Of a stretch of 64,000 bases of DNA, positions 43,201 through 51,336 are shown piece after piece. How positions within the stretch are numbered: position 1 is the first letter of the stretch; each line of letters begins with the position of its first letter. Source of the stretch: Luteimonas_C sp035250245 (lineage in GTDB: Bacteria > Pseudomonadota > Gammaproteobacteria > Xanthomonadales > Xanthomonadaceae); NCBI GenBank assembly GCA_035250245.1, contig DATFFH010000057.1:1-64000 (forward strand), in the 5' to 3' direction. Position numbers and translations under genes: made by a program. The notes below the pieces were generated by a model that made no database searches, was not told the DNA's origin, and saw only the letters and a list, made by a program, of their open reading frames with translations.

Positions 43201-46080
43201 GACATCGACCTGAACGCCGGCTTGAACATCAGCGGCACGCACGACATGACGTTGAGCGGCAACATCGGCGGCAGCGGCGGATTGGGATTCGCCTCGCCTG
43301 CCACGTTGACGTTGACGGGCGCAAACAATTTCAACGGCGGCGTCGCGCTCGGCGGCGGCCGGCTGGCCGTCGGCACCGACACCGCTTTGGGCACCGGCGC
43401 ACTCAACGTGGGCAGCAGTGCGATGTTGACCGCCGCTGCGCCGAGCATCGCGCTATCCAACGCGGTGAACCTCGGCGCAGGTGCCGTGCTCGCCATCGAA
43501 GGAAACAACGATCTCGCATTGGAGGGCGCCATCGGCGGCGCCGGCGGCCTGGTGATGAACGGCACCGGCACGCTCAGCCTGGGTGGCGCGAACAACTTCG
43601 GCGGCGGGGTCGCGCTGAATGCAGGCATGCTCGGCGTCGGCGACGATCTCGCTTTGGGAACGGGAACGTTGCGCGTCGGCGCGGATGCCGGCTTGTTCGC
43701 CGACGGCGCGGGCATCGCGCTCGGCAACGCGATCGATCTGGCGAGCGGCGCGGAATTGGCCGTCGGCGGCAGCGAAGATCTGGCTTTGGATGGCGCCATC
43801 GGCGGCGCCGGCGGGCTCGCTTTCGAAGGCAGCGGCGTGTTGAGCTTGAACGCGGCCAATGCCTACGGCGGCGGCACGCGGCTGAGTTCCGGCACATTGA
43901 TGCTGGGCGACGCGGCGGCTTTGGGCACCGGCGCGCTCGGCATCGACGGCGCCGCGAGCCTGGGTGCCGGCATCGCCGGACTCACCATCGGCAACGCGGT
44001 CGATCTGGCCGCCGACAGCGCTTTGAATATCGTCGGCGGCAACGCCATGAACCTCGGCGGCGCCGTCACCGGCAGCGGCACATTGATCAAGAGCGGCAGC
44101 GGCGCACTGGGTTTGAATGGCCCGGTGGTGGGTTTCAGCGGCGGATTGTCGGTGCAGGGCGGCACGCTTAGCGTCGCCAGTCCGATCGCCGCGGGCTTCG
44201 CTTCCGCGGCCGGTACCACTACGAACTTCAGCGCTGGCGGCGATCATCTCACTACCGCCGGCAGCGTTGCCGGTGCGGTGAATCTCGGCGGCGGCGACGA
44301 TCGGTTCGATGCGAGCCTCGCGCAATTGGCCGGTATCACCGGCGCGATCGACGCCGGCATCGGCAGCGACACCTTCGGCGTCGCGGGCGCGGGCGAAGCG
44401 GCCTTGCCGGTTTCACTGACCGGCTTCGAAACGCTGGACTTCGCTTCCGGCGGCACGCTGATCGTGTCGAATGCGGCGTTCGGCAATAGCCTGATCGGCG
44501 GCAATCTGGTGTTGAACGGTAATCTCGGCGGCAATGCGACCGTCGCAGGCGGCGGCGCGCTGATCGGCGACGGCGCCTTGTCGGGCGCGCTGACGGTGAA
44601 CGGGATCCTGGCGCCGTCGGGCCTTTCCGGAGCGAGCGGCGCGGCGGCCGGCAGCGGTACGGCGGGAGCTTCGTTGAACGCCGGCAGCCTGGCGATGGGG
44701 GCGGGCGGCAGTCTGCAGCTGCGCCAAGACGCCGCAGGCGCCACCGACAGCATCGTCGTCGCCGGCAACGCGGCGCTCGGCGGACAAGTGATCGCGATTC
44801 CGCAAGCCGGCAGCTACGCACCGGTGACCGAATACCGCATCGTGGATGCGGGCTCGCTCAGCGGCGCGTTCGGCGGTGTCAGCCAGACCGCGCTGCCGTT
44901 CCTCGATGCGGCGCTGGTCACGGTCGGAAACGACGTGTTCCTGCGCTTGAGCCAGCACGATGTCGGCGGCGGCATCCGCTTCAACGAATTCCCCGGCTTG
45001 AGCGGCAACCAGCAAGCCGTGGCCGACGCCTTGCAAGCGATCGCCGACGCGGGCGACGGCCAAGTGGAAACCTTGATCGCCGCGGCACGCGGCCTGACCG
45101 CCGGTCAGGCGCCGCGCGCGTTCGACACGCTCAGCGGCGAAACCTACGCTTCGATCGCCAGCGCAGGGCGCTACGCCGCCGAACAGATGCAGCGCAGCGT
45201 CGCGCGCCAACTCGATCGCCTGCGCGACGGCGGCGCGCAAGAAGGCTGCGCCAACGGCACCCCGTGGATCACGGCTTACGGCGGCCGCGCCGACTTCGAC
45301 GGCGACGGCTTGGCCGGCATCGACCATTCTTCGTACGGCGTGACGATCGGCGTGGAAGGCCGGCCGGGCGAGAATCTGTGCCTGGGCGGCCACATCGGCC
45401 TATCGCATTCGAAAATGGATACCGACGGTCGCGCCGACGATGTCGACGCGGATCGCTTCAACGCCGGCCTGCATTTCCTGTATTCGCCGTCCGCGTTCTG
45501 GACCCAGGGCGCGGTCGGCATCGTCTATGCGGGCTACGACACCGAGCGCGAAATCGACGTCGGCGTTTTCAAGCGCCGCGCCGAATCGCATTCCAGCGGA
45601 GAAAGCGTCTACGCGATGTGGGAAGCCGGCGGACGCTGGGAGCGCGGTAGCTGGCGGATCGAACCGCTGGCGGGCGTGTACTACCACAAGGCCGACGACT
45701 TCCGTTTCGCCGAGCACGGCGCCGGCGACGCCGATTTGAACGTCGCGGTCTCCGATTACGACGTCACCACGCTCGGCGTCGGCGTGCGCTTCGCGGGCAC
45801 GGGATCGCGTTGGCATCCCACCGCCGATGTCCGCTATCTGCACGATCTGGACGACGACGCGCCCACCGCGCGCAACGCCTTCGCCAACGCCTCGGTGCCG
45901 GATTTCGGCATCGTCGGCTTCGGCGCCGAGCGCGACCGGGTCAACGTAGGCTTGGGCCTGAACTACCGGTTCGGCGCGCACGGCAGCGGTTTCGTCGAAT
46001 ATCGCGGCGATATCGGCGGCGACGATCGTGCCCATACCTTGAATGTCGGCCTGCGCTGGAGTTGGGGCGTTGAGAAGTAA
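40249..46080 (+). CDS. Giant autotransporter with tandem passenger repeats
   Basis: Type Va autotransporter of 1,943 residues. A signal peptide with a basic head (IRIRNRIRRHPLSRG, cut near AEA) precedes a Gly/Asn/Leu-rich beta-helical passenger. The passenger includes ten tandem units of about 87 residues (414-1288) with the pattern LxGxNxFxGGVxLxxGxLxxG, like the autotransporter-associated beta-strand repeats (PATR). A linker and a C-terminal beta-barrel (about 1670-1943; TPWITAYGGRADFDGDG to LNVGLRWSWG) follow. The ATG at 40249 has AAGGGGGGG in front; an ATG 14 codons upstream is in frame. Role, perhaps adhesion, is unknown. Confidence 0.93.
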   Translation: MSIRIRNRIRRHPLSRGIAQALPLLIVLQAASGRAEAACTPAAPTDGATVSCTGVPILLPPNPNSFLSNANNLDVTVQSGAIMSTLPGGTAMTFGGNGLTLNNLGAIDANAAGSLVLSRALSVGNLVVPGSGNVSINNQGTIEGTFDGTFGLLGAAMVVANTGTTTVTNSGTFGMSALGLFDPINSIAVGIYGGGNVNFTNTGSITGRVAFSSPNSGGNVFVNAGTINGSVSLGTTLANDTFVAVTGSSINGGLVPLPGITIPTPSVPPSFLTYAAGGTVDAGIGGLDTLVLQNTVAGPGSGNGGSGTISSAQYLNFENLTVNSGTWTLQGAAVSGSATLNGGTAIFDNALSFGSGPLTGNGGAIQASVGGLTLAQNVNLTGGMIVQGVNSLTLGGTVSGSGGMIKNGAGTLTLAGNNNFSGGFALNGGGLTLGSAGSLGTGLFLVGGPSSLNTAFTGTLTNQVQLNGALTLNGAGNLTLSGNINGAGSLTLASGNLALAGSNNYSGGTVLQAGSIHAGNSSALGGGTLTVNGAAGLTGAAGVALGNNIVLNNTLNFGAGGGALTLNGTISGAGGMSLAGAPGLTLNGANNFGGGFNLGGGALVVGNNLALGGGAVTVSGAGSLDANANVSLANNFNLNAGLAIGGSNNLALNGTIAGLGGLTKNGAANLTLGGPNTFAGGVNLLGGGLTLGTSTSLGFGALTVNGASTLNANTGVNVGNAVVLNADLSIGGANDIALGGLVSGGAGLTFNGTGTLALNAANTFGGGVDLGGGTLSAGNNLALGVGGLNVFGDANLHAGVPGISLGNAVDIAGGATLTLGGANALALNGTVSGAGGLSVNGPATYTLGGSNVFDGGVSLGSGILLLATDTSLGAGTLDVVGNASLGSTGAALNLGNDVNIAAGIALNTGGAADLAFGGTISGDGGLAKTGPGVLSLNGANTFAGGIDLLSGAIEAGTDTALGSGALTVNGASTLTAGAAVSLANDIDLNAGLNISGTHDMTLSGNIGGSGGLGFASPATLTLTGANNFNGGVALGGGRLAVGTDTALGTGALNVGSSAMLTAAAPSIALSNAVNLGAGAVLAIEGNNDLALEGAIGGAGGLVMNGTGTLSLGGANNFGGGVALNAGMLGVGDDLALGTGTLRVGADAGLFADGAGIALGNAIDLASGAELAVGGSEDLALDGAIGGAGGLAFEGSGVLSLNAANAYGGGTRLSSGTLMLGDAAALGTGALGIDGAASLGAGIAGLTIGNAVDLAADSALNIVGGNAMNLGGAVTGSGTLIKSGSGALGLNGPVVGFSGGLSVQGGTLSVASPIAAGFASAAGTTTNFSAGGDHLTTAGSVAGAVNLGGGDDRFDASLAQLAGITGAIDAGIGSDTFGVAGAGEAALPVSLTGFETLDFASGGTLIVSNAAFGNSLIGGNLVLNGNLGGNATVAGGGALIGDGALSGALTVNGILAPSGLSGASGAAAGSGTAGASLNAGSLAMGAGGSLQLRQDAAGATDSIVVAGNAALGGQVIAIPQAGSYAPVTEYRIVDAGSLSGAFGGVSQTALPFLDAALVTVGNDVFLRLSQHDVGGGIRFNEFPGLSGNQQAVADALQAIADAGDGQVETLIAAARGLTAGQAPRAFDTLSGETYASIASAGRYAAEQMQRSVARQLDRLRDGGAQEGCANGTPWITAYGGRADFDGDGLAGIDHSSYGVTIGVEGRPGENLCLGGHIGLSHSKMDTDGRADDVDADRFNAGLHFLYSPSAFWTQGAVGIVYAGYDTEREIDVGVFKRRAESHSSGESVYAMWEAGGRWERGSWRIEPLAGVYYHKADDFRFAEHGAGDADLNVAVSDYDVTTLGVGVRFAGTGSRWHPTADVRYLHDLDDDAPTARNAFANASVPDFGIVGFGAERDRVNVGLGLNYRFGAHGSGFVEYRGDIGGDDRAHTLNVGLRWSWGVEK
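41488..44112 (+). repeat. Ten tandem about 262-base repeats inside the autotransporter gene
   Basis: Units start at LAGNNNFSGG, LAGSNNYSGG, LNGANNFGGG, LGGPNTFAGG, LNAANTFGGG, LGGSNVFDGG, LNGANTFAGG, LTGANNFNGG, LGGANNFGGG and LNAANAYGGG, spaced 84-89 codons. Each unit has two halves: a GGxLxxGxxxALGxGxLxV strand set and a LxNxxxLxxxLxLxGxxxLxLxGxISGxGGL set. DNA identity between units is moderate, so the array is old rather than freshly expanded. Confidence 0.88.
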
Positions 46081-46100
46081 GCACCGGTAGCCGTAGAACA

Positions 46101-46255
46101 AAAGCCCCTCTCCGCCGGGAGAGGGGTGTGGGTTCGGCGAAGCGGAAATCCCCAAGACCGCGATGCCTGCGCCGGCGCTATACGGCATCGAGCACGACGC
46201 CGTACTCCGAACCCTCATCCGCCCTTCGGGCACTTCTCCCGATGGGAGAAGGAAG
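46101..46255. repeat. Composite repeat D after the autotransporter
   Basis: Left arm CCCCTCTCCGCCGGGAGAGG with GGGTTCGGCGAAGCGG, right arm CCGAACCCTCATCCGCCCTT, CGGGCACTTCTCCCG and a final hairpin with GGGAGAAGG. The gap to the next gene contains nothing else recognisable. Confidence 0.85.
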
Positions 46256-46347
46256 CCCCGCCGGATCCGTCGATTCGCCGCCCCTCAGTTCGTCTTAGAA
46301 GACATGGGCATCCGCCCGGATATCTAACGAACGAACGGGGCTCGAAC

Positions 46348-46938
46348 ATGAAACTGGTAGTAGGCACCTTCCTCAGCCTGGACGGCGTGATGCAGGCGCC
46401 CGGCGGCGACGAGGATTGCAGCGGCGGCTTCGAGCGCGGCGGCTGGGCGGCGCCGTATTTCGACGACACGATGGCGCGGCTAACTGTCGCCTGGACCGAG
46501 CGCTGCGACGTGCTCCTGCTCGGCCGCAAGACCTACGAGATATTCGCCGCGTACTGGCCGCACGCGGACGACGAGCGGGTGCCGATCGCGGCCAAGTTGA
46601 ACAGCGTGACCAAACGGGTGGCTTCGCGAACTTTGCGTTCGCTCGACTGGGCGCATTCGCAGTTGATCGAAGGCGACGTGGCGCATCAAGTCGCCAAATT
46701 GAAGAAGCAGTCCGGTCGCGAGATCCAGGTGGCCGGCAGCGGCGATCTGGTGCGTACCTTGCTCGAATACGGGCTGGTCGACGAATTCCGCTTGTGGACA
46801 TTTCCTGTCGTGCTGGGCAAAGGCAAGAAACTGTTCGCAGAGGGCGCGGTACCCGCCGAATTCCAGTTGATCGATACCCGCACGACCGGCGCCGGCGTGG
46901 TCGTCAATTGCTACCGAACACGGGGCGTCTTCGCTTGA
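46348..46938 (+). CDS. Dihydrofolate reductase/RibD C-terminal-domain family protein
   Basis: A 196-residue NADPH-dependent reductase-fold protein of the RibD C-terminal family. Motifs: MKLVVGTFLSLDGVMQAPGG at the start, CDVLLLGRKTYEIFAAYWP, and GDLVRTLLEYGLVDEFRLWT with PVVLGKGKKLFAEG. These stand-alone proteins resemble dihydrofolate reductase structurally but their substrates are mostly unknown. The ATG at 46348 opens the standard N-terminus. Confidence 0.9.
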   Translation: MKLVVGTFLSLDGVMQAPGGDEDCSGGFERGGWAAPYFDDTMARLTVAWTERCDVLLLGRKTYEIFAAYWPHADDERVPIAAKLNSVTKRVASRTLRSLDWAHSQLIEGDVAHQVAKLKKQSGREIQVAGSGDLVRTLLEYGLVDEFRLWTFPVVLGKGKKLFAEGAVPAEFQLIDTRTTGAGVVVNCYRTRGVFA

Positions 46939-46974
46939 CAGATTCCTGCGCGGATGCAGGATCGAATCCGAAAC

Positions 46975-47062
46975 GTAGCCCGGGTGGAGCGAAGCGATAC
47001 CCGGGAAGCTCAGTCGCATCAAGAGGGCGACCCCGGGTATCGCTTCGCTCCACCCGGGCTAC
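46975..47062. repeat. Inverted GTAGCCCGGGTGGAGCGAAG pair
   Basis: Units at 46975-47005 and 47031-47062, exact inverse over about 30 bases, 25 bases apart. The right unit ends GGGCTAC, and that CTA is the (complementary) TAG stop of the next, minus-strand gene. Same class as 26426 and 53871. Confidence 0.92.
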
Positions 47063-47448
47063 AGGCCGTGTCCGCCGATCGGTGCGGTGGTGGCGCCGTT
47101 GCTGAAGCCGGCGATCAGCGGCTTGCCGCGCGCGATGGCCTGTTTCACCGCGGGCAGCGACAGCGAAGCCTTATGGCTGGCCTCGCTGTCCCACACTTCG
47201 GTGATCCAGATGCCGTCGGCGTCCGCCGGATCGTGCGCGACGACGTAACTCAGGCAGCCCGGCATGTCGTCGATGCCTTCCAGCAGGATTGCGACCAGTT
47301 CGTCGCGCTTGCCGGGCGCTGCGGTCATTTTGCCGATCAGTCCGTACATCATTGTTTTCTCTCCCGTGTCCGCCGCGACCGGCAGGCCCAGCGCTACGAC
47401 GGCGAAAGCGCCGGCAGTCGCCAGGAAGTCGCGTCGATCGAGGCTCAT
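47059..47448 (-). CDS. Antibiotic biosynthesis monooxygenase (ABM) domain protein, Tat-exported
   Basis: A 129-residue protein with a twin-arginine signal (MSLDRRDFLATAGAFAVVAL) and an ABM ferredoxin-like domain (MMYGLIGKMTAAPGKRDELV, GCLSYVVAHDPADADGIWIT). Members are small cofactor-free monooxygenases or heme-binding proteins; export is unusual but recurrent in xanthomonads. The ATG at 47448 was taken rather than a TTG two codons upstream. Its stop codon is supplied by a repeat. Confidence 0.87.
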   Translation of the reverse strand: MSLDRRDFLATAGAFAVVALGLPVAADTGEKTMMYGLIGKMTAAPGKRDELVAILLEGIDDMPGCLSYVVAHDPADADGIWITEVWDSEASHKASLSLPAVKQAIARGKPLIAGFSNGATTAPIGGHGL

Positions 47449-47560
47449 GCCCAAATGTTAACCCGCAGGCACGGCCTATCGGAGCGTCCGGGATCCATCG
47501 CGCACCGGCCGTGACGATCGGCTACCCTGGCGGCGTTCGAAACCACCTGGGGAGGGGGAG

Positions 47561-47998
47561 ATGAACGCCGAAGCCGCAAACGCAAGACCGAAGAGTTTCT
47601 GGATCATCGCTATCGCCGCGCTGTTGTGGAACCTGATCGGCACGGCCATGTTCTACCTGCAAATCAGCATGACGCCCGAACAGATCGCCGCTTTGCCGGC
47701 CCCGCAACGCGAAGTCTGCGAGGCCACGCCGACCTGGCTGTACGGACTGTTCGGCATCGCCGTGATCGGCGGCGTGCTGGGCTCGCTGGGTTTGCTGCTC
47801 AAGAAGAAGTGGGCGGTCGTGCTGTTCTTGATTTCGCTGCTCGCGGTCGTCGCGCAAACCGTCGCCACTTTTGTCGTCACTCCGGCATGGAGCGCGTTCG
47901 GCGCGGCCGGACTGGTGATGCCGGCGATCGTGCTAGTGATCGCCATCCTGTTGTGGCGTTATTCGCGCAAAGCCGCGGCCAGGGGTTGGCTTGGCTGA
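47561..47998 (+). CDS. Four-helix membrane protein of unknown function
   Basis: A 145-residue membrane protein with four predicted helices: FWIIAIAALLWNLIGTAMFY, LYGLFGIAVIGGVLGSLGLL, WAVVLFLISLLAVVAQTVAT and AGLVMPAIVLVIAILLWRY. The loop after helix 1 has PEQIAALPAPQREVCEATP. TGGGGAGGGGGAG precedes the ATG. I recognise no named family, though such proteins are widespread. A strong terminator follows the stop. Confidence 0.8.
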   Translation: MNAEAANARPKSFWIIAIAALLWNLIGTAMFYLQISMTPEQIAALPAPQREVCEATPTWLYGLFGIAVIGGVLGSLGLLLKKKWAVVLFLISLLAVVAQTVATFVVTPAWSAFGAAGLVMPAIVLVIAILLWRYSRKAAARGWLG

Positions 47999-48018
47999 AG
48001 CTCGCGCTTCGCGTAGAG

Positions 48019-48050
48019 AAAACCGCCGGCATGCCGGCGGTTTTCGTTTT
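48019..48050. terminator. Bidirectional rho-independent terminator
   Basis: A palindrome AAAACCGCCGGC / GCCGGCGGTTTT with a minimal loop, followed by CGTTTTTTC on the plus strand and preceded by an A-rich stretch. It lies between two convergent genes and should stop both. Confidence 0.9.
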
Positions 48051-48064
48051 TTCGGGCTTCGGAA

Positions 48065-48601
48065 TCAGAAATCGAAGCGCACCTGCAACTGCGCCAGGTC
48101 CAGATCCAGATCTTCCACTTCGAAACGGCTGTATTCGCCGCGCAACGCCACCTTGTCGGTGAAGCGGTATTGCAAGCCCAGGCCGTAGGTCGGATCGCTG
48201 CCGCTGTCGTCGCGGGTGCCGGTCAGGCCGGGAAGGGACTGGTCCAGATTCCAGCGCTGGAAACCTGCCTTGGCGTAGCCGGAGAACTTGTCGGTGAACG
48301 GCACAGTGCCGACTGCGGTCAGCGAGACCGAGTCCGCTTCCAGCGCGCGTCCGGTGCCGTTCGGTTCTAGCTTGCCGAAATCAGAATAGCCCGCTTCCAG
48401 GCCGAAATAACGATTGAACTGATAGCCGGCGAAAGCCGAGAACGCGGTGTCTTCGTCGTCGTAAGCCGATTCGTCGACGAAGGATTGACCGGCGCCCACG
48501 CCCGCATAGAACCCGGGTTTGTCTTGCGCCTGCGCGCCGAGCGCGGCGGCGCCGAGGACGATGGCCAGCAACGCACGGGACAGCAGCTTGTTGTTCTTCA
48601 T
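48065..48601 (-). CDS. OmpA-like eight-stranded outer-membrane beta-barrel
   Basis: A 178-residue protein with a signal peptide (ALLAIVLGAAALGAQAQ) and a small barrel: GFYAGVGAGQSFVDESAYDD at the first strand, FAGYQFNRYFGLEAGYSDFG, and a final strand LDLAQLQVRFDF that ends in Phe, the outer-membrane sorting signal. This is the OmpA/OmpW-like porin-family beta-barrel domain without a periplasmic part. GGAG lies in front of MKNNKLL. Role unknown, possibly membrane stability or adhesion. Confidence 0.88.
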   Translation of the reverse strand: MKNNKLLSRALLAIVLGAAALGAQAQDKPGFYAGVGAGQSFVDESAYDDEDTAFSAFAGYQFNRYFGLEAGYSDFGKLEPNGTGRALEADSVSLTAVGTVPFTDKFSGYAKAGFQRWNLDQSLPGLTGTRDDSGSDPTYGLGLQYRFTDKVALRGEYSRFEVEDLDLDLAQLQVRFDF

Positions 48602-48784
48602 AACGACTCCTGCAAGGGACGCCGCGCGCGAAGGGGGGAGGGAGCGCGACGGTAGGTCCATGCGACGGGCCCCGGCACGTTGCCTGGACAGCCATCGCTG
48701 CAGGAATGAAGTGGTTGCGCCGCGATGCGGGCAAAAGGCGGCGAAACAGGGATGGAATATCCCGCGAACGGGATATTGCGCCGC

Positions 48785-49012
48785 TCAGGAATGCGGCGTC
48801 TGATACGCCGTTTTGGGCGAGTCGGCGATCGCCGCTGCGCGCGATTCGACGTAAGCCATATCTTCTTCCGAGGCTTCTTGTCGGATCTCCGCGACGAATC
48901 GGTTCAGACGCTCGCGGAATTCCTCGGGCGAAGCGGCCCGATGCTTCAGATAAGGCGCGGCCGCGGCCAGCGCGCCCAATTCGACATCCAGCTGCCGGCG
49001 GCTTTTGCTCAT
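48785..49012 (-). CDS. Small hydrophilic protein of unknown function
   Basis: Seventy-five residues, soluble and mostly helical (MSKSRRQLDVELGALAAAA, EEFRERLNRFVAEIRQEASE). It starts four bases after the stop of the ETFPASDP-motif gene on the same strand, so the two are probably one transcript. No family is recognised. Confidence 0.6.
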   Translation of the reverse strand: MSKSRRQLDVELGALAAAAPYLKHRAASPEEFRERLNRFVAEIRQEASEEDMAYVESRAAAIADSPKTAYQTPHS

Positions 49013-49016
49013 CGCT

Positions 49017-49205
49017 TCAATCCGGCGCCTTGGCCGGCACGAAAGGCGACACCGGATCGCTGGCGGGGAAGGTTTCCTCCAGTGCCTCGTCGTGGTTATC
49101 GCTCTCGTGTCGTTTGCGTTCGTCGCGCTCGCGCTCGGTTTCGCGCACAGACGGTTTGCCGTCGTCGATCGGAGGATCTTTGCGATCCTGATTGGTCTTC
49201 GCCAT
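49017..49205 (-). CDS. Small protein with the conserved DEALEETFPASDPVSP motif
   Basis: Sixty-two residues, highly charged and probably disordered (ETERERDERKRHESDNHDEA), ending in DEALEETFPASDPVSP. That acidic C-terminal motif recurs in many tiny uncharacterised proteobacterial proteins, often beside stress genes. The ATG at 49205 begins MAKTNQDRKDPP; an ATG 18 codons upstream adds unrelated residues. It is divergent from the DUF6766 gene. Function unknown. Confidence 0.7.
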   Translation of the reverse strand: MAKTNQDRKDPPIDDGKPSVRETERERDERKRHESDNHDEALEETFPASDPVSPFVPAKAPD

Positions 49206-49322
49206 GGCGTGAATTTGCTCGCGGGCGCGGCAAACCGGCGTGAAGAACAAGACGCTCAAGACCGGTCATTCACAAGATCGAGACTATGGTCGTTTTCGGT
49301 TTTTCATGCCCCGAGGCGAATC

Positions 49323-49967
49323 ATGAATTCGGGTTTTTTCCGCAGAAACGGCCTGTCGCTGGTGCTGCTGCTCCTGTTCCTGGGCAGCTTCGCCGGACAG
49401 ATCGCCAGCGGCTTCAGCGTGCTGAACGACGAACGTCTGGAACGCGGCCAGCCGCCGGTGTCGGTCCGGGAATATCTGGGCCAGGGCCAGTTCCTGTCGG
49501 CGACCTTCGAGAACTGGGAAAGCGAATTCCTGCAGATGGGGTTGTACGTGCTGCTGACCGTGCGCCTGCGCCAAGTCGGCTCGGCCGAATCGCGGCCGAT
49601 GCAGGCAGAGGAGGAAAAGATCGACCCAGGCGAGAAGCCCTGGCCGGCGCGCGCCGGCGGCCTCTGGCGCAAGCTCTACGCCCATTCCTTGTCGACTGCG
49701 TTGTTGTTGCTGTTCGCGATCGCCTTCGTCGCGCATTGGCAGGGCAGCTGGCGTCAATTCTCGGAGGAGGCCGCGGCCAAGGGCAAGATTCCGCCCGATG
49801 CGTGGTCGTACCTGGGGCAAGCCCAATTCTGGTTCGAATCCTTCCAGAACTGGCAAAGCGAGTTCCTCGCCGTGCTGTCGCTGGTGTTGCTGTCGATTTT
49901 CCTGCGCCAGGACAAATCGCCGCAATCAAAGCCGGTCGACGCGCCGCATGCGCAGACCGGCGCATAA
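49323..49967 (+). CDS. DUF6766-type membrane protein with internal duplication
   Basis: A 214-residue membrane protein built of two similar halves. Each has a hydrophobic helix, then YLGQGQFLSATFENWESEFL (first) or YLGQAQFWFESFQNWQSEFL (second), then another helix ending RLRQ or FLRQ. The halves are joined by a charged linker (about 98-120). GAGG precedes the ATG. I assign it to DUF6766 from the NW-SEF repeats; function is unknown, and members often occur near stress genes. Confidence 0.8.
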   Translation: MNSGFFRRNGLSLVLLLLFLGSFAGQIASGFSVLNDERLERGQPPVSVREYLGQGQFLSATFENWESEFLQMGLYVLLTVRLRQVGSAESRPMQAEEEKIDPGEKPWPARAGGLWRKLYAHSLSTALLLLFAIAFVAHWQGSWRQFSEEAAAKGKIPPDAWSYLGQAQFWFESFQNWQSEFLAVLSLVLLSIFLRQDKSPQSKPVDAPHAQTGA

Positions 49968-50085
49968 GTACCGCAGCGTTTTCTTAACGCTTCAGCGAAA
50001 CGCTTTCACGAAACCGTGGCGCGCGCTTCACCGCGCGGCGACGGAGAATGGTTGAAAGTCGTGTCTCCCCCAGGAGAAAGACGTC

Positions 50086-50697
50086 ATGGCCAGAAAGATC
50101 GAATACGACACCGCCCAATTACGCGAACTCTTGCTGCAGGCGCTGGAAACCGAGCGCGGCGGCATCAAGATCTACGAGAACGCGATCCAGTCCGCGGTCA
50201 ACGACGACCTGAAGAAGGAATGGCAGGAATACCTGGAAGAGACGCGCACCCACGAGAAAGTGCTGCTGAACGTGTTCTCCGAACTCGGCATCGACCCGGA
50301 AGAGCAGAGCCCGGGCCGCGCGGTCGTCGCGCACCAGGGCCAGTCCCTGGTCGCGGCGATCCAGATGGCGCGCAAGAACGCCGACGCCAACGCCGCCGAA
50401 ATCGTCGCCGGCGAATGCGTGGTGCTGGCCGAAACCAAGGATCATCTGAATTGGCACTTGATCGGACATGTGGCCAAGCAAGGCACGGGTCCGGAAACGA
50501 AGATCCTGCAGGCGGCGTTCGAAGCGGTGGAGAAGGACGAAGACCATCATCTCTATCACACCACCGGATGGACCCGAGAACTGTGGATTCAATCTCTCGG
50601 TTTCCCTGCGGTGTTGCCGCCGCCGGAAGAAGTCAAGCACGTGGAATCGGCGATCGGCGCTTCCCGCGCGGAGCAGGCGCGCAACAAGATGCTGTAG
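50086..50697 (+). CDS. Ferritin-like domain protein
   Basis: A 203-residue four-helix ferritin-like protein. Carboxylate/histidine ligands fit a di-iron site: E in ALETERGGIKIYENAI, E-x2-H in EETRTHEKVLL, E in VAGECVVLAETKDHLNWHLI and E-x3-H in AVEKDEDHHLYH. Length and the C-terminal WIQSLGFPAVLPP differ from storage ferritins and Dps, so a stress-related di-iron protein is more likely. CCAGGAGAAAG precedes the ATG. Confidence 0.85.
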   Translation: MARKIEYDTAQLRELLLQALETERGGIKIYENAIQSAVNDDLKKEWQEYLEETRTHEKVLLNVFSELGIDPEEQSPGRAVVAHQGQSLVAAIQMARKNADANAAEIVAGECVVLAETKDHLNWHLIGHVAKQGTGPETKILQAAFEAVEKDEDHHLYHTTGWTRELWIQSLGFPAVLPPPEEVKHVESAIGASRAEQARNKML

Positions 50698-50736
50698 TCT
50701 CGGCAGCCCGCGGCTTGTCCGCCGCCCCTCCGACTC

Positions 50737-51333
50737 ATGACGGACCATTCGCTGTTCCCGGCTTCGGCGCTGCAGTTGACGCAAGACGCCGAGGGCGGCA
50801 TCCGCTATTGGCCGGACGCCGCCGATGCGGAGACCGCCGCGCGCTGGTTCGCCGAATTGCGCGAACGGGTGCCGTGGAAATCCGAGCGCAGGCCGATGTA
50901 CGACCGGGTGGTGGACGTGCCGCGCCTGCTCGCGGCCTTTCGCCTGGATGCCATTCCGGGGGATCTTCCGGCATTGGAGGAGATTGCGGCCGTAATGCGC
51001 GCACGCATCGAAGCGCCGTTCAACGCGGTCGGTCTGAATTTGTACCGGAACGGCAACGATAGCGTGGCGATGCACAACGACAAGCTGCATACGCTGACTC
51101 CGGGACAGCCGATCGCGATCGTCTCGCTCGGTGCCCCGAGGCGCATGGATATCCGCGCCAAGGCCGCGCCGCGACGCACCCAGCGCATCGTGCTCGAACC
51201 CGGCAGTCTGTTGGCGATGAGCCATGCTTCGCAGCTCTGCTACGAACACGGCATCCCCAAGACAAGCCAAGCGATCGGGCCGCGAATCAGCGTAGTGTGC
51301 CGCGTGCGGCCTGCGGGACGGCTCTCCGTCTGA
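50737..51333 (+). CDS. AlkB-like 2-oxoglutarate/Fe(II) dioxygenase
   Basis: A 198-residue AlkB-family dioxygenase that should oxidatively remove alkyl groups from nucleic acid bases. Iron ligands: H113-x-D115 (MHNDKL) and H171 (YEHGIPKT); the 2-oxoglutarate-binding arginine is in GPRISVVCR. The preceding NLYRNGNDSVAMH strand is typical of the ALKBH2/3-like bacterial group. It converges with the isochorismatase gene, stops three bases apart. Confidence 0.92.
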   Translation: MTDHSLFPASALQLTQDAEGGIRYWPDAADAETAARWFAELRERVPWKSERRPMYDRVVDVPRLLAAFRLDAIPGDLPALEEIAAVMRARIEAPFNAVGLNLYRNGNDSVAMHNDKLHTLTPGQPIAIVSLGAPRRMDIRAKAAPRRTQRIVLEPGSLLAMSHASQLCYEHGIPKTSQAIGPRISVVCRVRPAGRLSV

Positions 51334-51336
51334 GCC

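Noticed and set aside
40281..44768. Series of minus-strand frames of 80-360 codons opposite the autotransporter
   Set aside because: They mirror the Gly/Asn/Leu repeat of the passenger; their periodic Pro/Ala/Ser content is a by-product of the repeats.
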